From the NCBI GenBank assembly GCA_038528235.1, contig JBCBEX010000011.1:14142-78141 (forward strand): a DNA stretch of 64,000 bases, in the 5' to 3' direction. This DNA is from JBCBEX01 sp038528235 (lineage in GTDB: Bacteria; Bacteroidota; Rhodothermia; Rhodothermales; Rubricoccaceae). The position numbers and the translations under genes are program-made. Under the pieces are notes generated by a model. That model saw nothing but the letters and a program-made list of their open reading frames with translations. It searched no databases and was not told the origin of the DNA. Every line of letters starts with the position of its first letter. Position 1 is the stretch's first letter. Below are positions 48,944-58,215 of this stretch, piece after piece.

Positions 48944-50251
48944 CTACACCAGCAGCGTCTCTTCACGCTTCGGACCCGTGCCGATGACGGTCACCTTCAC
49001 CCCGAGGAAGTCCTCGACGAACGTGAGGTAATCACGTGCTTCTGACGGGAGGTCGGCGGCATCAGAAAGCGTGCCGAGGTCGCCCTCGAATCCATGGAAC
49101 TCCTCGTAGAGCGGCTCGACCGTGGCCAGCGTAGCGATGTTGTTGGGGAAGCGGTCGGTGACCTTTGTCTGCCCTTCCGGCGTGGTGATCTGGTAGGCGG
49201 TGCAGACCTCGAGCGTCTCGATGCCCGAGAGCACGTCGAGCTTGGTGACCGCGAGTTCGGTGAAGCCGTTGAGCCGCGCCGTGTAGCGCAGCGCGACGAG
49301 GTCGAGCCAGCCGCAGCGACGGGGCCGCCCCGTCGTTGCTCCAAACTCGTGGCCGACCGTACGCAGCATCTCGCCGACGCCTTCCGGATCGCCGTCGAGT
49401 TCAGTCGGAAAGGGCCCGTTGCCCACGCGCGTTGAGTAGGCCTTGACGATGCCGATGACGCGGTCCACGGCGGTCGGCGGGACGCCGAGGCCTGTACAGC
49501 AGCCGCCGGCCGTCGGGTGGCTGGACGTCACGAAGGGATAGGTGCCGAAGTCAACATCCAAGAGCGCGCCCTGAGCGCCCTCGGCGAGCACCCACTTGTT
49601 GTCGGCGAGCGCTCGCGTGAGGTAGTCCGTCGTGTCGGTCACAAACGGGTCGATACGCCGGTCGAAGTCGACGTATTCCTCGATGATGGCCTCCACGTCG
49701 AGCCGCTCGTGGCCGTAGACCTTCTGCAAGACATCGTTCTTTGCCTCGATGTTGAGGCGCAGCTTTTCGCGCAGCACGTCGGGGCTGAGGAGGTCCACGA
49801 CGCGGATGCCCACGCGCGCGAATTTGTCCACGTAGGACGGCCCAATGCCACGCCCGGTCGTGCCGATGGCCTCGCCTTTGTTCGCAGTCCGCGCGCCCTC
49901 CTTCGCCGCCTCGATGCGCTTGTGGTAGGGCATGATGAGGTGTGCGTTGTGCGAGATCAGGAGCCGCCCCTCGACCTTCACGCCGAGCGCTTCAACCTGC
50001 TTGATCTCCTCCATCAGCGCCACCGGATCGATCACGACGCCGTTGCCGATCACGCACACGGCCTCCTCGTGGAAGATGCCGCTCGGAATGAGGTGCAGCA
50101 CGAACTGCTGGTCGCCCCAGGCGATCGTGTGGCCCGCGTTCGCCCCGCCCTGGTAGCGCGCGACGATGTCGTGCTTGGGCGCGATCAGGTCGACGACCTT
50201 TCCTTTGCCCTCGTCGCCCCACTGGGACCCGATGACGATGGTGACTGGCAT
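48944..50251 (-). CDS. purA: Adenylosuccinate synthetase
   Basis: This 435-residue protein starts at MPVTIVIGSQWGDEGKGKVV (ATG 50251). It joins IMP and aspartate with GTP on the way to AMP. Visible landmarks are GDEGKGK with the catalytic Asp, ARYQGGANAGHTI with the catalytic His, TTGRGIGPSYVDK, EGAQGALLDVDFGTYPFVTS and TGRPRRCGWLDLVAL. Length is normal. It is part of the minus-strand run from secD to thrA. Confidence 0.95.
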   Translation of the reverse strand: MPVTIVIGSQWGDEGKGKVVDLIAPKHDIVARYQGGANAGHTIAWGDQQFVLHLIPSGIFHEEAVCVIGNGVVIDPVALMEEIKQVEALGVKVEGRLLISHNAHLIMPYHKRIEAAKEGARTANKGEAIGTTGRGIGPSYVDKFARVGIRVVDLLSPDVLREKLRLNIEAKNDVLQKVYGHERLDVEAIIEEYVDFDRRIDPFVTDTTDYLTRALADNKWVLAEGAQGALLDVDFGTYPFVTSSHPTAGGCCTGLGVPPTAVDRVIGIVKAYSTRVGNGPFPTELDGDPEGVGEMLRTVGHEFGATTGRPRRCGWLDLVALRYTARLNGFTELAVTKLDVLSGIETLEVCTAYQITTPEGQTKVTDRFPNNIATLATVEPLYEEFHGFEGDLGTLSDAADLPSEARDYLTFVEDFLGVKVTVIGTGPKREETLLV

Positions 50252-50374
50252 GATGGGAGCGACTTGCGACTGGTGATTAGCGAAAAGAAGAGGAGCAGGC
50301 CGCGTCACCGCAGCACGAACCGGGCACGATGGCAAACCTGCGACCCCGAGTCGCTCGTCGCCAGTCCCGAGTCA

Positions 50375-50710
50375 CTAAAACGAGGCGACCGCCTCATCGA
50401 CGTTCTCGAACTGCTGGAAGACCTTGTCGAGGCGCGTCATCGTGAAGAGCGTCTGCAGGCGCGAGGAAGCCCCGGCGAGGCGCAGGTCGCCACCGCCGTT
50501 CTTCATCGTCGTGAGCCCGCCGATGAGCATGCCGAGGCCCGACGAGTTCATGAGGCGCACGCCCGTGAGGTCCACCACGACATGCCGGACGCCCTCCGTG
50601 CGCAGGTCACTGAGGCGGTTGTGCAGAGCCGTACCGTCGGGGCCGCCCATCACGTCGCCGTCGAGGGCCAGGACAGTCACGCCGTCGCGTTCGGTGGTGG
50701 TGATGGTCAT
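50375..50710 (-). CDS. STAS-domain anti-sigma factor antagonist
   Basis: This 111-residue protein (ATG 50710) is a single STAS domain. VTVLALDGDVMGG opens it and VVVDLTGVRLMNSSGLGMLI holds the Ser that partner kinases phosphorylate in SpoIIAA/RsbV-like proteins. It is therefore likely a phospho-switch in a partner-switching regulatory system. No anti-sigma kinase or PP2C phosphatase gene is in the window. It lies between secF and purA. Confidence 0.85.
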   Translation of the reverse strand: MTITTTERDGVTVLALDGDVMGGPDGTALHNRLSDLRTEGVRHVVVDLTGVRLMNSSGLGMLIGGLTTMKNGGGDLRLAGASSRLQTLFTMTRLDKVFQQFENVDEAVASF

Positions 50711-50799
50711 GTCAGAGATGGGGAGTTGGGAGTAGGGGGCGGGGAGCGGTGCGGCGTTGAGGAAGAAGCGGACCCTTCTCCCCGCCCTCTACACCGTCC

Positions 50800-51732
50800 C
50801 TACTGCTCGTTGCGCGACTTGAGCGCGACGACCACCGGGGAAGCTACGAAGACCGACGAGTAGGTGCCGATCACCACGCCGATGATGAGCGCGAACGCAA
50901 ACCCGCGCAGCACCGGCCCGCCCGCGATGAAGAGCACCGCCACCACGATGAACGTCGTCAGCGACGTGACCACCGTGCGCGAGAGCGTCTGGTTGATCGA
51001 CTTGTTGACGACCGTCCGGTAGGGGTCGGTCTTGAAGATGTTGGCGTACTCGCGGATGCGATCGAAGATGATCACCGTGTCGTTGAGCGAGTAGCCCACG
51101 ATGGTCAGGAACGCCGCGATGATCGCCTGGTCGATCTGCAGCGAGAACGGCACCACGCCTTGGAGCAGCGAGAAGAGCCCGAGCGTGATCGTCACGTCGT
51201 GCGCGAGCGCGGCGACGGCCCCGAGCGGGAAGGCGAGGTCCTCGATGCGCGTTGGGATGATCGAGCCGAAGCGCGCCAGGATGTAGATGAAGATCACGAA
51301 CAGCGAACCGAGGACGGCGTAGAGCGCGCCTCGCTTTAGGTCGTCCGCGAAGCGCGGCGCGAAGGAGTCGGTCTTCTGCAGCGAGAGCGTGACGTTGGGG
51401 TTGGCCGATTCGAGCGCGCCCACGACGAGGGCGCTCAGTTCGGTCACGTCGCCGCCGACCGTCGAGCGGATGAGCAGTTCGTTGGCCGAGCCGTATTCCT
51501 TCACCTCGGGCTCGGTGCCGAGCGCGTCCGCGAGGGTCGAACGCACAGCCCCAACCGTGAGCGGCTCGCTCGTCTCGACGACGAACTCGGTGCCGCCCTG
51601 GAAGTCGATACCGGTCTCGACGCCGCGGGTGAGCAGGGAAATGACAGAAATTGTGAGGAGCACACCAGAGATGATGTACCCGATTTTCAGGTTGCCAACG
51701 ATGTTGTAGCTGGCGTTTTCGAAGAGTCGCAT
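50800..51732 (-). CDS. secF: Protein translocase subunit SecF
   Basis: This 310-residue membrane protein (ATG 51732) starts MRLFENASYNIVGNLKIGYI. It has the first membrane span, the periplasmic P1-type part with GIDFQGGTEFVVE, and five more spans with the conserved ALAHDVTITLGLF and YSLNDTVIIFDRIRE. SecF works with SecD to pull proteins across the membrane using the proton gradient. It is 123 bp downstream of secD. The genes are separate here, not fused as in many Bacteroidota. Confidence 0.95.
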   Translation of the reverse strand: MRLFENASYNIVGNLKIGYIISGVLLTISVISLLTRGVETGIDFQGGTEFVVETSEPLTVGAVRSTLADALGTEPEVKEYGSANELLIRSTVGGDVTELSALVVGALESANPNVTLSLQKTDSFAPRFADDLKRGALYAVLGSLFVIFIYILARFGSIIPTRIEDLAFPLGAVAALAHDVTITLGLFSLLQGVVPFSLQIDQAIIAAFLTIVGYSLNDTVIIFDRIREYANIFKTDPYRTVVNKSINQTLSRTVVTSLTTFIVVAVLFIAGGPVLRGFAFALIIGVVIGTYSSVFVASPVVVALKSRNEQ

Positions 51733-51855
51733 GAGAGGTTGGTCACTGGCCCGTTGTCATCGGTCCCTGGTGATCGCACGGGGCGACGCAAAGGACCCGA
51801 GACAAATGACAACGGACGGGAAGTTGAAAGTCGGTGTCGTGCGTGGTGGCGGGCC

Positions 51856-53778
51856 TCAGCCGAAGGCCACGCTCTGACGCTTCTCGGCGACGAGGTAGTC
51901 GAAGAAGAGGCGCGTCACGACGATGGCGGTGAAGAGCGACGACACGATGCCGGCCATGAGCGTGACGGCGAAGCCCTGGATCGGGCCGACGCCGAAGCTG
52001 TAGAGGATCACGCCCGTCAGGAACGTCGTGATGTTGGCATCGAGGATCGCTGAGAGCGCCTTGTCATAGCCGCCCTGGATGCTCGCCTTGAGCGTCTTGC
52101 CCGTGCTCATCTCCTCGCGGATACGGTCGAAGATGATCACGTTGGCGTCGACCGCCATACCGATCGTGAGCACGATGCCCGCGATGCCCGGCAACGTCAG
52201 CGTTGCGCCGAACGCGGCCAGGATGCCGAAGATGAACACGACGTTCAACAGCAGCGCCACGTCGGCGATGAGGCCCGCGGTGCGGTAGTAGAACACCATG
52301 AAGACGACCACGAGCAGGAAGCCGACGATAACCGACCACGTGCCGGCCTGGATCGACCGGGCGCCGAGGCTCGGGCCGACGGTGCGCTCTTCGATGATGT
52401 TGACCGGCGCGGGCAGCGCGCCCGACTTGAGCACCGTGACGATGTCCTGCGCCTCTTGGCGGCTCACGCCGTCGATGCGCGTCTGACCGCCGCTGATCTT
52501 GCTGCGGATGACCGGGTCCGAGTAGACGATGTTGTCCAGCACGACCGCCACCTGCTTGCCGACGTTGGCGCCGGTGATGCGGCTCCACTTCTGCGCCCCC
52601 TCGTTGTTCATCGAGAGGGAGACGCCCGGCGCGTTGGTGGTCGGGTCGAACGCGATGCGCGCGTCGGTGAGCACGTCGCCGGTGAGTTCGGCGCGGCTGC
52701 GGACGCCGAGGAGGTTGAAGACCTCGAAGCCCTGCTCGGTCTCCCCGACCGCGTCGGCGGAGTACATCAACTGGATGCCCTGCGGGAGCAAGCCGCGGAC
52801 GGCTTGAGCCATGACGAGGCTCCGCACCATCGCGGTGTCACTCTCGGCGACCTGAGCGAAGATGGTGCCCTGCCCCGGGCGGACGAGCCCTTGGAGCGGG
52901 TTCACGGCGGCCTCAGCGACGTCGGTGCTGCCCGTGTCGGCCGGATCACCGGCGTCGCCGAAACCGAGGTCGAGCGTTTCGGTGGTGTCGGCGTCGGCAG
53001 TACCGGCGTCGGCTACCTGCGTTGTGTCCGAGGCAGCGTTGGCGTTGGCCTGCGCCGTTTGCTCCTCGTAATAGTTGTAGATCTCTTCGAGGGAGGTCTG
53101 CAACTCCTGCGGGTCGGCCATCAGGCGGAACTCCAGGCGGGCGGTTCCTCGGAGGAGATCACGCACACGCTGCGGGTCGTCCACGCCGGGGAGCTCGACC
53201 GCGACGCGGCTCTCGCCCTGCTTCTGGATCGAGGGCTCGGACACGCCGAAGCGGTCGACGCGCTGGCGGATGATCGAGACGGCGCGGATGACGGCCTCGT
53301 TGGCCTCCTCGCGGAGGACAGGCAGCACTTCGTCGTTTTCGCTGCGGCGGCTGAGCGTCTCGCCGACGTTGCGGTAGTAGCGCGACAGGCGTACTTCGGG
53401 GTCGACGTTCTGGAGCTCGTCGTAGAAGATGTCGACGAAGTTGCCGTTGTCGCCGGCTTCCACGCGATCCTGCGCGGCGCCAAGCGCCGTCGTGAACGTC
53501 TCGTCGCGGTTCGTCGCCAGCTCGCGCATGAGGTTGTCGACGCCTACTTCCAGCATGACGTGCATGCCGCCTTGGAGGTCGAGGCCCAGGTTGAGCGCCT
53601 TGATCTTGGCCTCTTCGATGGCCTCGTAATTGGCCTCGAGGTATTCGGTGCTGTCCGCGCCCGCGAGCTCTTCCAGTTTGTTTTGGTAGAGGTTGTTCTG
53701 CAGCGTCGGAAAGAGGTAGTAGCCTGACAGCAGAATGAACGCGAGGACGGAGAAGATTTTAAATCCGTTGCCTTGCAT
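51856..53778 (-). CDS. secD: Protein translocase subunit SecD
   Basis: This 640-residue protein (ATG 53778) starts with a membrane span (FSVLAFILLSGYYLFPTL). The P1 head follows with LGLDLQGGMHVMLEV (about 63-77) and RQRVDRFGVSEPSIQKQG. At about residues 240-293 there is an insertion rich in Ala, Asp and Thr (NANAASDTTQVADAGTADAD...) that E. coli SecD lacks. The C-terminal spans hold DANVIIFDRIREE and KALSAILDANITTFLTG. yajC is not adjacent. Confidence 0.95.
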   Translation of the reverse strand: MQGNGFKIFSVLAFILLSGYYLFPTLQNNLYQNKLEELAGADSTEYLEANYEAIEEAKIKALNLGLDLQGGMHVMLEVGVDNLMRELATNRDETFTTALGAAQDRVEAGDNGNFVDIFYDELQNVDPEVRLSRYYRNVGETLSRRSENDEVLPVLREEANEAVIRAVSIIRQRVDRFGVSEPSIQKQGESRVAVELPGVDDPQRVRDLLRGTARLEFRLMADPQELQTSLEEIYNYYEEQTAQANANAASDTTQVADAGTADADTTETLDLGFGDAGDPADTGSTDVAEAAVNPLQGLVRPGQGTIFAQVAESDTAMVRSLVMAQAVRGLLPQGIQLMYSADAVGETEQGFEVFNLLGVRSRAELTGDVLTDARIAFDPTTNAPGVSLSMNNEGAQKWSRITGANVGKQVAVVLDNIVYSDPVIRSKISGGQTRIDGVSRQEAQDIVTVLKSGALPAPVNIIEERTVGPSLGARSIQAGTWSVIVGFLLVVVFMVFYYRTAGLIADVALLLNVVFIFGILAAFGATLTLPGIAGIVLTIGMAVDANVIIFDRIREEMSTGKTLKASIQGGYDKALSAILDANITTFLTGVILYSFGVGPIQGFAVTLMAGIVSSLFTAIVVTRLFFDYLVAEKRQSVAFG

Positions 53779-53857
53779 GGCTAAGTGGAGATAGATGGGG
53801 GTTGCAGTTCGCTACGCACGCGGCACCATGCCATACGGGCACAGGAGCGCAGTGCAG

Positions 53858-53880
53858 GAGCGCCCGACCACCGGGCGCTC
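53858..53880 (-). terminator. Strong GC hairpin between secD and the gene at 53931
   Basis: GAGCGCCCG (53858-53866) pairs perfectly with CGGGCGCTC (53872-53880) with loop ACCAC. There is no T tract. It may end the transcript of the 53931-54470 gene. Confidence 0.45.
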
Positions 53881-53930
53881 GTCGTGAAGTTCTGAGGGTG
53901 GCAACGCGGTCGTGCGTCGCCGGGCATTCG

Positions 53931-54470
53931 CTACGGTCCAAGCGGCTGAACTGCCGGGTGCCGTTCGCGAGGGACCGGAGCGCCTTCGGCATCGCCAGCA
54001 GGGGCCATGCCGATGAGCAGCGCAAGCCGGTGAATCGGGGTGCCGAGCGACGCGGCTGCGAGCGCGCGAGCGCCAAGCGTGGACGACGACGGAGGCGCAG
54101 GGGCCATCCAGGTGTCGCCGAGCATAAACGGCATAGCCGCACCGAGGTGCGACGTGCCGAGCAAGGCACGTAGCACGTCTGCAGGATCCGCGACAGTGCT
54201 TAGGTAGGCAACCAGGCGATCGCCGCCGGGTGCTTCGGCGAGCACGTCGAGGAAGACTGCAACCTGGGCGTCCGAGGCTGCCACGTCGTCTGCGCTGCGG
54301 GCCTGCTGGATGGCCCGGTCGAGCGTGCCGTCAGCGAGGGCGCGCTGCCACGTCTGCCGCGGGTGCTCTGCGTCGGCCTCGGAAACCGTCCCTGCCGCGC
54401 CGCTGAGAAAGCCCAGCAGCACGCTCCCTACAATCAGGCGAGCGAGTATGGCGGAACGGAAAAAGCGCAT
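53931..54470 (-). CDS. Hypothetical exported protein
   Basis: This 179-residue protein starts at MRFFRSAILARLIVGSVLLG (ATG 54470), with a signal peptide or N-terminal anchor. The mature part is Ala-rich and helical (TWQRALADGTLDRAIQQARS ... DAQVAVFLDVLAEA). It ends in a Pro-rich tail. No domain was recognised and the C-terminus may be poorly conserved. It is divergent from the FNT channel gene. GC and third-position use match the neighbours. Confidence 0.55.
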   Translation of the reverse strand: MRFFRSAILARLIVGSVLLGFLSGAAGTVSEADAEHPRQTWQRALADGTLDRAIQQARSADDVAASDAQVAVFLDVLAEAPGGDRLVAYLSTVADPADVLRALLGTSHLGAAMPFMLGDTWMAPAPPSSSTLGARALAAASLGTPIHRLALLIGMAPAGDAEGAPVPRERHPAVQPLGP

Positions 54471-54647
54471 GGCTACGCACGCATGGTTGCGCGCAAGAAT
54501 GGGGAGAGCACCCAAAACGTGAAAGGTAGCGCGGTGTTGCGACCCAGGGCAACTGCTTCGGAGGCTCCGCGCGCGAGGTCTTCGAGAAACCCGCCAGGAT
54601 CGCCTCGCGTCGAAATCGTGCCCTTCTCTGATCCACGCCTTGTCCTG

Positions 54648-55616
54648 ATGGAACCGCAGTCCCTCGTACGTGCCCCCGACGCCCGCTCCGATCCGCACCC
54701 CACTACCCCAGGCGAGTTGGCGGGCGACATTGGGCGCAGCGTCCGCGATGCGATGGACTCGTCAGGCTCCGGCGCACCCGCCTCGGGGCGCGCGGTGCGC
54801 GACATCCTCTCGACGAATGAGATCTTCAGGCGCGTCGTCGCGACCGCCGACGAAGAGTTTAGCGAGCCGAACCGCCTGCTCTTCTTCAGTGGGCTCGCCG
54901 CTGGCTTGTCGATTGCGCTCTCGTTCATCGCGAAGGCGGGCGTCACCGGCGCTACGGACGCCGAAATGCTCGGCAATGTCGTCTACCCCATCGGCTTCGT
55001 GTTCATCGTCTTGGGGCGCTATCAGCTGTTTACGGAGAACACCCTCACGCCGGTTGCTCTGGTGCTGACGCGGCGGGCCTCGATCCCACGCCTACTCACA
55101 CTCTGGACGCTCGTCTATGCGGCCAACCTGCTTGGCTCTGCCATCGCAGCGTTTGCCATCGCGCATACCCCGATCCTCACGCCGGAGGCGTTCGAGTACG
55201 CTCGCGACTTCGGCAAGCACGCGCTCGAAACGACGCCGACGCAACTGTTCTGGAAAGGACTGATTGCAGGGTGGCTCGTCGCAGGGATGGTGTGGCTGAC
55301 GCACGCCGTCCGTGATGCCACGACTCGCTTCTTCCTGGTGTTCGTGATCATGTTCTTGATCCCGTCCGCCGACTTGTTCCACTGCATCGTGGGCTCGTGC
55401 GAGGTGTTCTTCCTCGCATTCCTCGGTGAGGCTGGCTTCGTGGAGGCGTTCACGTCGTTCATCCTCCCGACGACAGCGGGCAACACCGTCGGAGGCGTGC
55501 TCCTGGTGGCCGTGCTCAACTTTGCGCAGACGCACGACAGCACGTTCAGCGACCGCGGGACGCTCACCTGGAAGGAGATGTTTATGCGCCGGTCCGTGAG
55601 CCCCCGCTCGAAATAG
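54648..55616 (+). CDS. Formate/nitrite transporter-family channel, YfdC-like
   Basis: This 322-residue protein starts at MEPQSLVRAPDARSDPHPTT (ATG 54648), with a ~90-residue cytosolic leader. Six membrane segments follow, including LFFSGLAAGLSIALSFIAKA, FVFIVLGRYQLFTENTLTPV and LFWKGLIAGWLVAGMVWL. The pore-lining His region reads ADLFHCIVGSCEVF instead of the EHxxANM-type sequence of FocA, and GWLV replaces NWLV. These forms match the YfdC branch of the family, whose substrate is unknown. It is convergent with the TPR gene at 55619, 2 bp apart. Confidence 0.8.
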   Translation: MEPQSLVRAPDARSDPHPTTPGELAGDIGRSVRDAMDSSGSGAPASGRAVRDILSTNEIFRRVVATADEEFSEPNRLLFFSGLAAGLSIALSFIAKAGVTGATDAEMLGNVVYPIGFVFIVLGRYQLFTENTLTPVALVLTRRASIPRLLTLWTLVYAANLLGSAIAAFAIAHTPILTPEAFEYARDFGKHALETTPTQLFWKGLIAGWLVAGMVWLTHAVRDATTRFFLVFVIMFLIPSADLFHCIVGSCEVFFLAFLGEAGFVEAFTSFILPTTAGNTVGGVLLVAVLNFAQTHDSTFSDRGTLTWKEMFMRRSVSPRSK

Positions 55617-55618
55617 AC

Positions 55619-56647
55619 TCAGCACTCACGGAAGCGGACCGTGGTACGGACGCCCTGCGGCGTCGTGTAGCCCTGCCCGTTTCGGAGCCCCTCGAAGTAG
55701 ACGTCATCCTGACACGGGATAAAACGGCTGTACCTCGACACTCTGTTTCGCGCCACTTCTGCTATATCGGCGTCACGAGCAGCAGCTAGGTCATAGTAGT
55801 CCATGGCCACCCATAGAGACGCAACCGCTTCGATGGAGCCGCCGCCAGCAAACCTTGAATAGTAATCGCCTATTCTGATCATTGAAGGACCGTGGTTCGC
55901 ATCCTGTGCAAGAGCTTCTTCGGCGTCTGCCTTCTGTTGTGCCCACATAACTTCTTGTTGCAGGATCGCAGATTTGTGATTCTGATAGTCAGCGCGTTGT
56001 TCCTCGTTATCAGTTGCCAGAATCAGACGATCAAGGAGCTCAATGGCTCCATCGATATCGCCTTCACGCTGGGCGATGTGGTGGAAGAAGCGTAGCACCC
56101 TCGGCGAGGGGTCCCCGCGGAGCGACATCGCTTTCAGTTCCTCTAGCTCTCGGTAGCGTCCGAATCGAAAGGCGAGAGCACGCGCTTCGTTTACTGCTAG
56201 CGAATCCCTCGGCCTAGCTCTCGCCTGTGCCATGGCCCGCTCAAAGCGCGCTACTTTTGCGGTATTGCACCTCCAGCAATCGGGCATGCAGAAGTCCACA
56301 AAATGCTCTCTGATTCTGGCCTCAAAATCATCGTGAGGCACGAACATCTCCCCCCGAATCAGCGGCGTTAAGTCAGAAACCAGCGTATCCGTATGGACCT
56401 CTAGTTCGTCGGTAGAAGCATTCTCGATGTTCGCTCGAAAGCGTTCACACGCGCCATCGAAGGCTGCCTTCCGTTGCATCTCCTCTAGAACAGAGGCTGC
56501 GGTCATTGAGGGCGGCGGCGGCGCACCGTTGAGATCGAGATCCATGTCGAGGTCGATCTCCTCGTCAGGGAGAACGGTCTCCGGCTCCTGGGCGCGGAGG
56601 TCGGGGACGCTACCGAACAGGAGAAGACCAATGATGAACACACGCAT
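55619..56647 (-). CDS. TPR-type exported protein, paralogue of next gene
   Basis: This 342-residue protein (ATG 56647) has a signal peptide (MRVFIIGLLLFGSVPDLRAQ) and an acidic stretch (DEEIDLDMDLDLNG). A Cys-bearing segment follows (FCMPDCWRCNTAKVARFERA), then helical repeats. The last ~90 residues (HGPSMIRIGDYYSRFAGGGS ... GQGYTTPQGVRTTVRFREC) are about two-thirds identical to the C-terminus of the 56725 protein, while the N-terminal parts are unrelated. Base composition in 55890-56300 is less GC-rich than the surroundings. Function is unknown. Confidence 0.7.
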   Translation of the reverse strand: MRVFIIGLLLFGSVPDLRAQEPETVLPDEEIDLDMDLDLNGAPPPPSMTAASVLEEMQRKAAFDGACERFRANIENASTDELEVHTDTLVSDLTPLIRGEMFVPHDDFEARIREHFVDFCMPDCWRCNTAKVARFERAMAQARARPRDSLAVNEARALAFRFGRYRELEELKAMSLRGDPSPRVLRFFHHIAQREGDIDGAIELLDRLILATDNEEQRADYQNHKSAILQQEVMWAQQKADAEEALAQDANHGPSMIRIGDYYSRFAGGGSIEAVASLWVAMDYYDLAAARDADIAEVARNRVSRYSRFIPCQDDVYFEGLRNGQGYTTPQGVRTTVRFREC

Positions 56648-56660
56648 GATTAGAAGTAAC

Positions 56661-56696
56661 GAAAAACCGGCGGCCTCCTAGAAGGAAGCCGCCGGT
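56661..56696 (-). terminator. Intrinsic terminator of the 56725-58047 gene
   Basis: ACCGGCGGC (56666-56674) pairs with GCCGCCGGT (56688-56696). On the minus strand the stem is followed by five T (GAAAAACC on the plus strand). Confidence 0.85.
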
Positions 56697-56724
56697 CGTT
56701 TGGTAGGCCGAAGCTAGGTTGACC

Positions 56725-58047
56725 TCAGCAGCCGCGGAGGCGGACGGTGGTGCGTACGCCCTGCGGCGTCGTGTATCCCTGCCCGTCGCGCAGCCCCTCG
56801 AAGAACGCGTCCTCCCGGCACGGGAAGTACCGGCTGTAGCTCGACGCCTTCTGCCGCGCCGCGCTCGCCACCTCCTCGTCGCGGCTCGCAGCGCGGTTGT
56901 AGAAGTCAACCGCCACCCACACCGGCGAGGCCGCTGCGATTGAGCCGCCTCCCGCTAGCCCGGCGTAGTAGTCGCCGATGAGGATCAGCGACGGCCCGTG
57001 GTTCTCGTTTATGTCGAGGATCTCGTTGGCAACTCGGCGGGCATTGCCAATCTGCCCTTCGATCTGGAGCACGTTCGCCTTCTGGTACATCAGCGAGATC
57101 CGGTCGTCCTGCTCTTCGGTCATCTCGATGGCCCGGTCGAAGAGCGCAAGCTTTTCGTCTAGGTCGTCGGTGGCCTGGATGAGGATGCGGATGACCCGCG
57201 GCGAGGGCTCCATCTCCAGTACGATGGGCTTGAGTTCTGCGATCGCGTCATCGCGACTAAGGCGGAAAGCGAGGTCGAACACTTCTCCAACCACTTCAGG
57301 GTCGCGCTCACCCTCCTGCACGCGCTCGTAGAAAAACGCGAAGCGCTCCTCGTTGGAGCCGAACATCTCGTCGAGAATGTTGGCCTCGAAATACTCCTGG
57401 CCCTCGGGGGTGTCGATGCGTTCCAGGGCCGCGGGGCCCCATTCGATGAGGCGCTCGCGCATGTCGCGCTCGAGGTATTGCTGGCCCAGGAAGTTGATGG
57501 CGAAGTCGGCTACCGAATCCGGGTACGCCGTGTCGGCCTCTTCGTAAAGACGGAATACCTCGTCCGGGTCGCCCTGGCCCGTCGTGCTGCCGTCTGCCTG
57601 ATAGACGACGTTGTACATGTAGTTGGCCTTGTCGATCAGCGCCTCGTAGGGGTTGTACTCCAGCCCGGCTTCGTCGAGCGCTGCGGTGCGTGCGTCCATG
57701 TAGAACAGCACCGAGTCCCGATACGCTGCTGCGAGGGTGGCGTCCTCAACGTCGGCTGCGATGCGGGTGTGCATCCGGATGGCGCGGTCAAAGTTGCGCC
57801 CATCGTTGTTGGGCTCCAGCGGGAACTCGCTGAGCATGCAACGCAGGTAGGGCTTGGCCGAGGCGTAGTCCTCCTGGCGGTAGTACTCGTAGTAGAGGCT
57901 GTAGGTCGTCTCGGCGTCGTTCCAGGAGCAGTCGATGGGGTACGGGTCGGCGTACGGATCCTCCTGGGCGAGAGCCTGCGGCGCTAGGGCCAGCCCCAGG
58001 GCTGCGAGGAGTGCGACCAACGGTAGACGGAAGAGGCGCGGGTTCAT
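56725..58047 (-). CDS. TPR-repeat exported protein (Bacteroidota TTVR-tail family)
   Basis: This 440-residue protein starts at MNPRLFRLPLVALLAALGLA (ATG 58047; a GTG lies three codons upstream) with a signal peptide ending LAQ. Residues ~30-350 form TPR-like helix pairs (YEYYRQEDYASAKPYLRCML, ALFDRAIEMTEEQDDRISLM). The C-terminus reads WVAVDFYNRAASRDEEVASA, YSRYFPCREDAFFEGL and GQGYTTPQGVRTTVRLRGC. Bacteroidota often have exported TPR proteins with a similar YFP...FF...TTVR end, from memory. The role is unknown. It has its own terminator. Confidence 0.8.
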   Translation of the reverse strand: MNPRLFRLPLVALLAALGLALAPQALAQEDPYADPYPIDCSWNDAETTYSLYYEYYRQEDYASAKPYLRCMLSEFPLEPNNDGRNFDRAIRMHTRIAADVEDATLAAAYRDSVLFYMDARTAALDEAGLEYNPYEALIDKANYMYNVVYQADGSTTGQGDPDEVFRLYEEADTAYPDSVADFAINFLGQQYLERDMRERLIEWGPAALERIDTPEGQEYFEANILDEMFGSNEERFAFFYERVQEGERDPEVVGEVFDLAFRLSRDDAIAELKPIVLEMEPSPRVIRILIQATDDLDEKLALFDRAIEMTEEQDDRISLMYQKANVLQIEGQIGNARRVANEILDINENHGPSLILIGDYYAGLAGGGSIAAASPVWVAVDFYNRAASRDEEVASAARQKASSYSRYFPCREDAFFEGLRDGQGYTTPQGVRTTVRLRGC

Positions 58048-58215
58048 CTGGCTCACAGGGTGGTTGGACGGTGGTGGAGACGACGGAGGTCTGCCAGCTA
58101 AACGCTTGTGCTGGCGGGGATCGGGTGTGCTAAAGATCGGGAAGCCATGGAAAAGTTGCGAACGCCAACTCTAGCACCGTTTGCGCGCGATTTGACGCGA
58201 TTTCGCGGGCAATGC

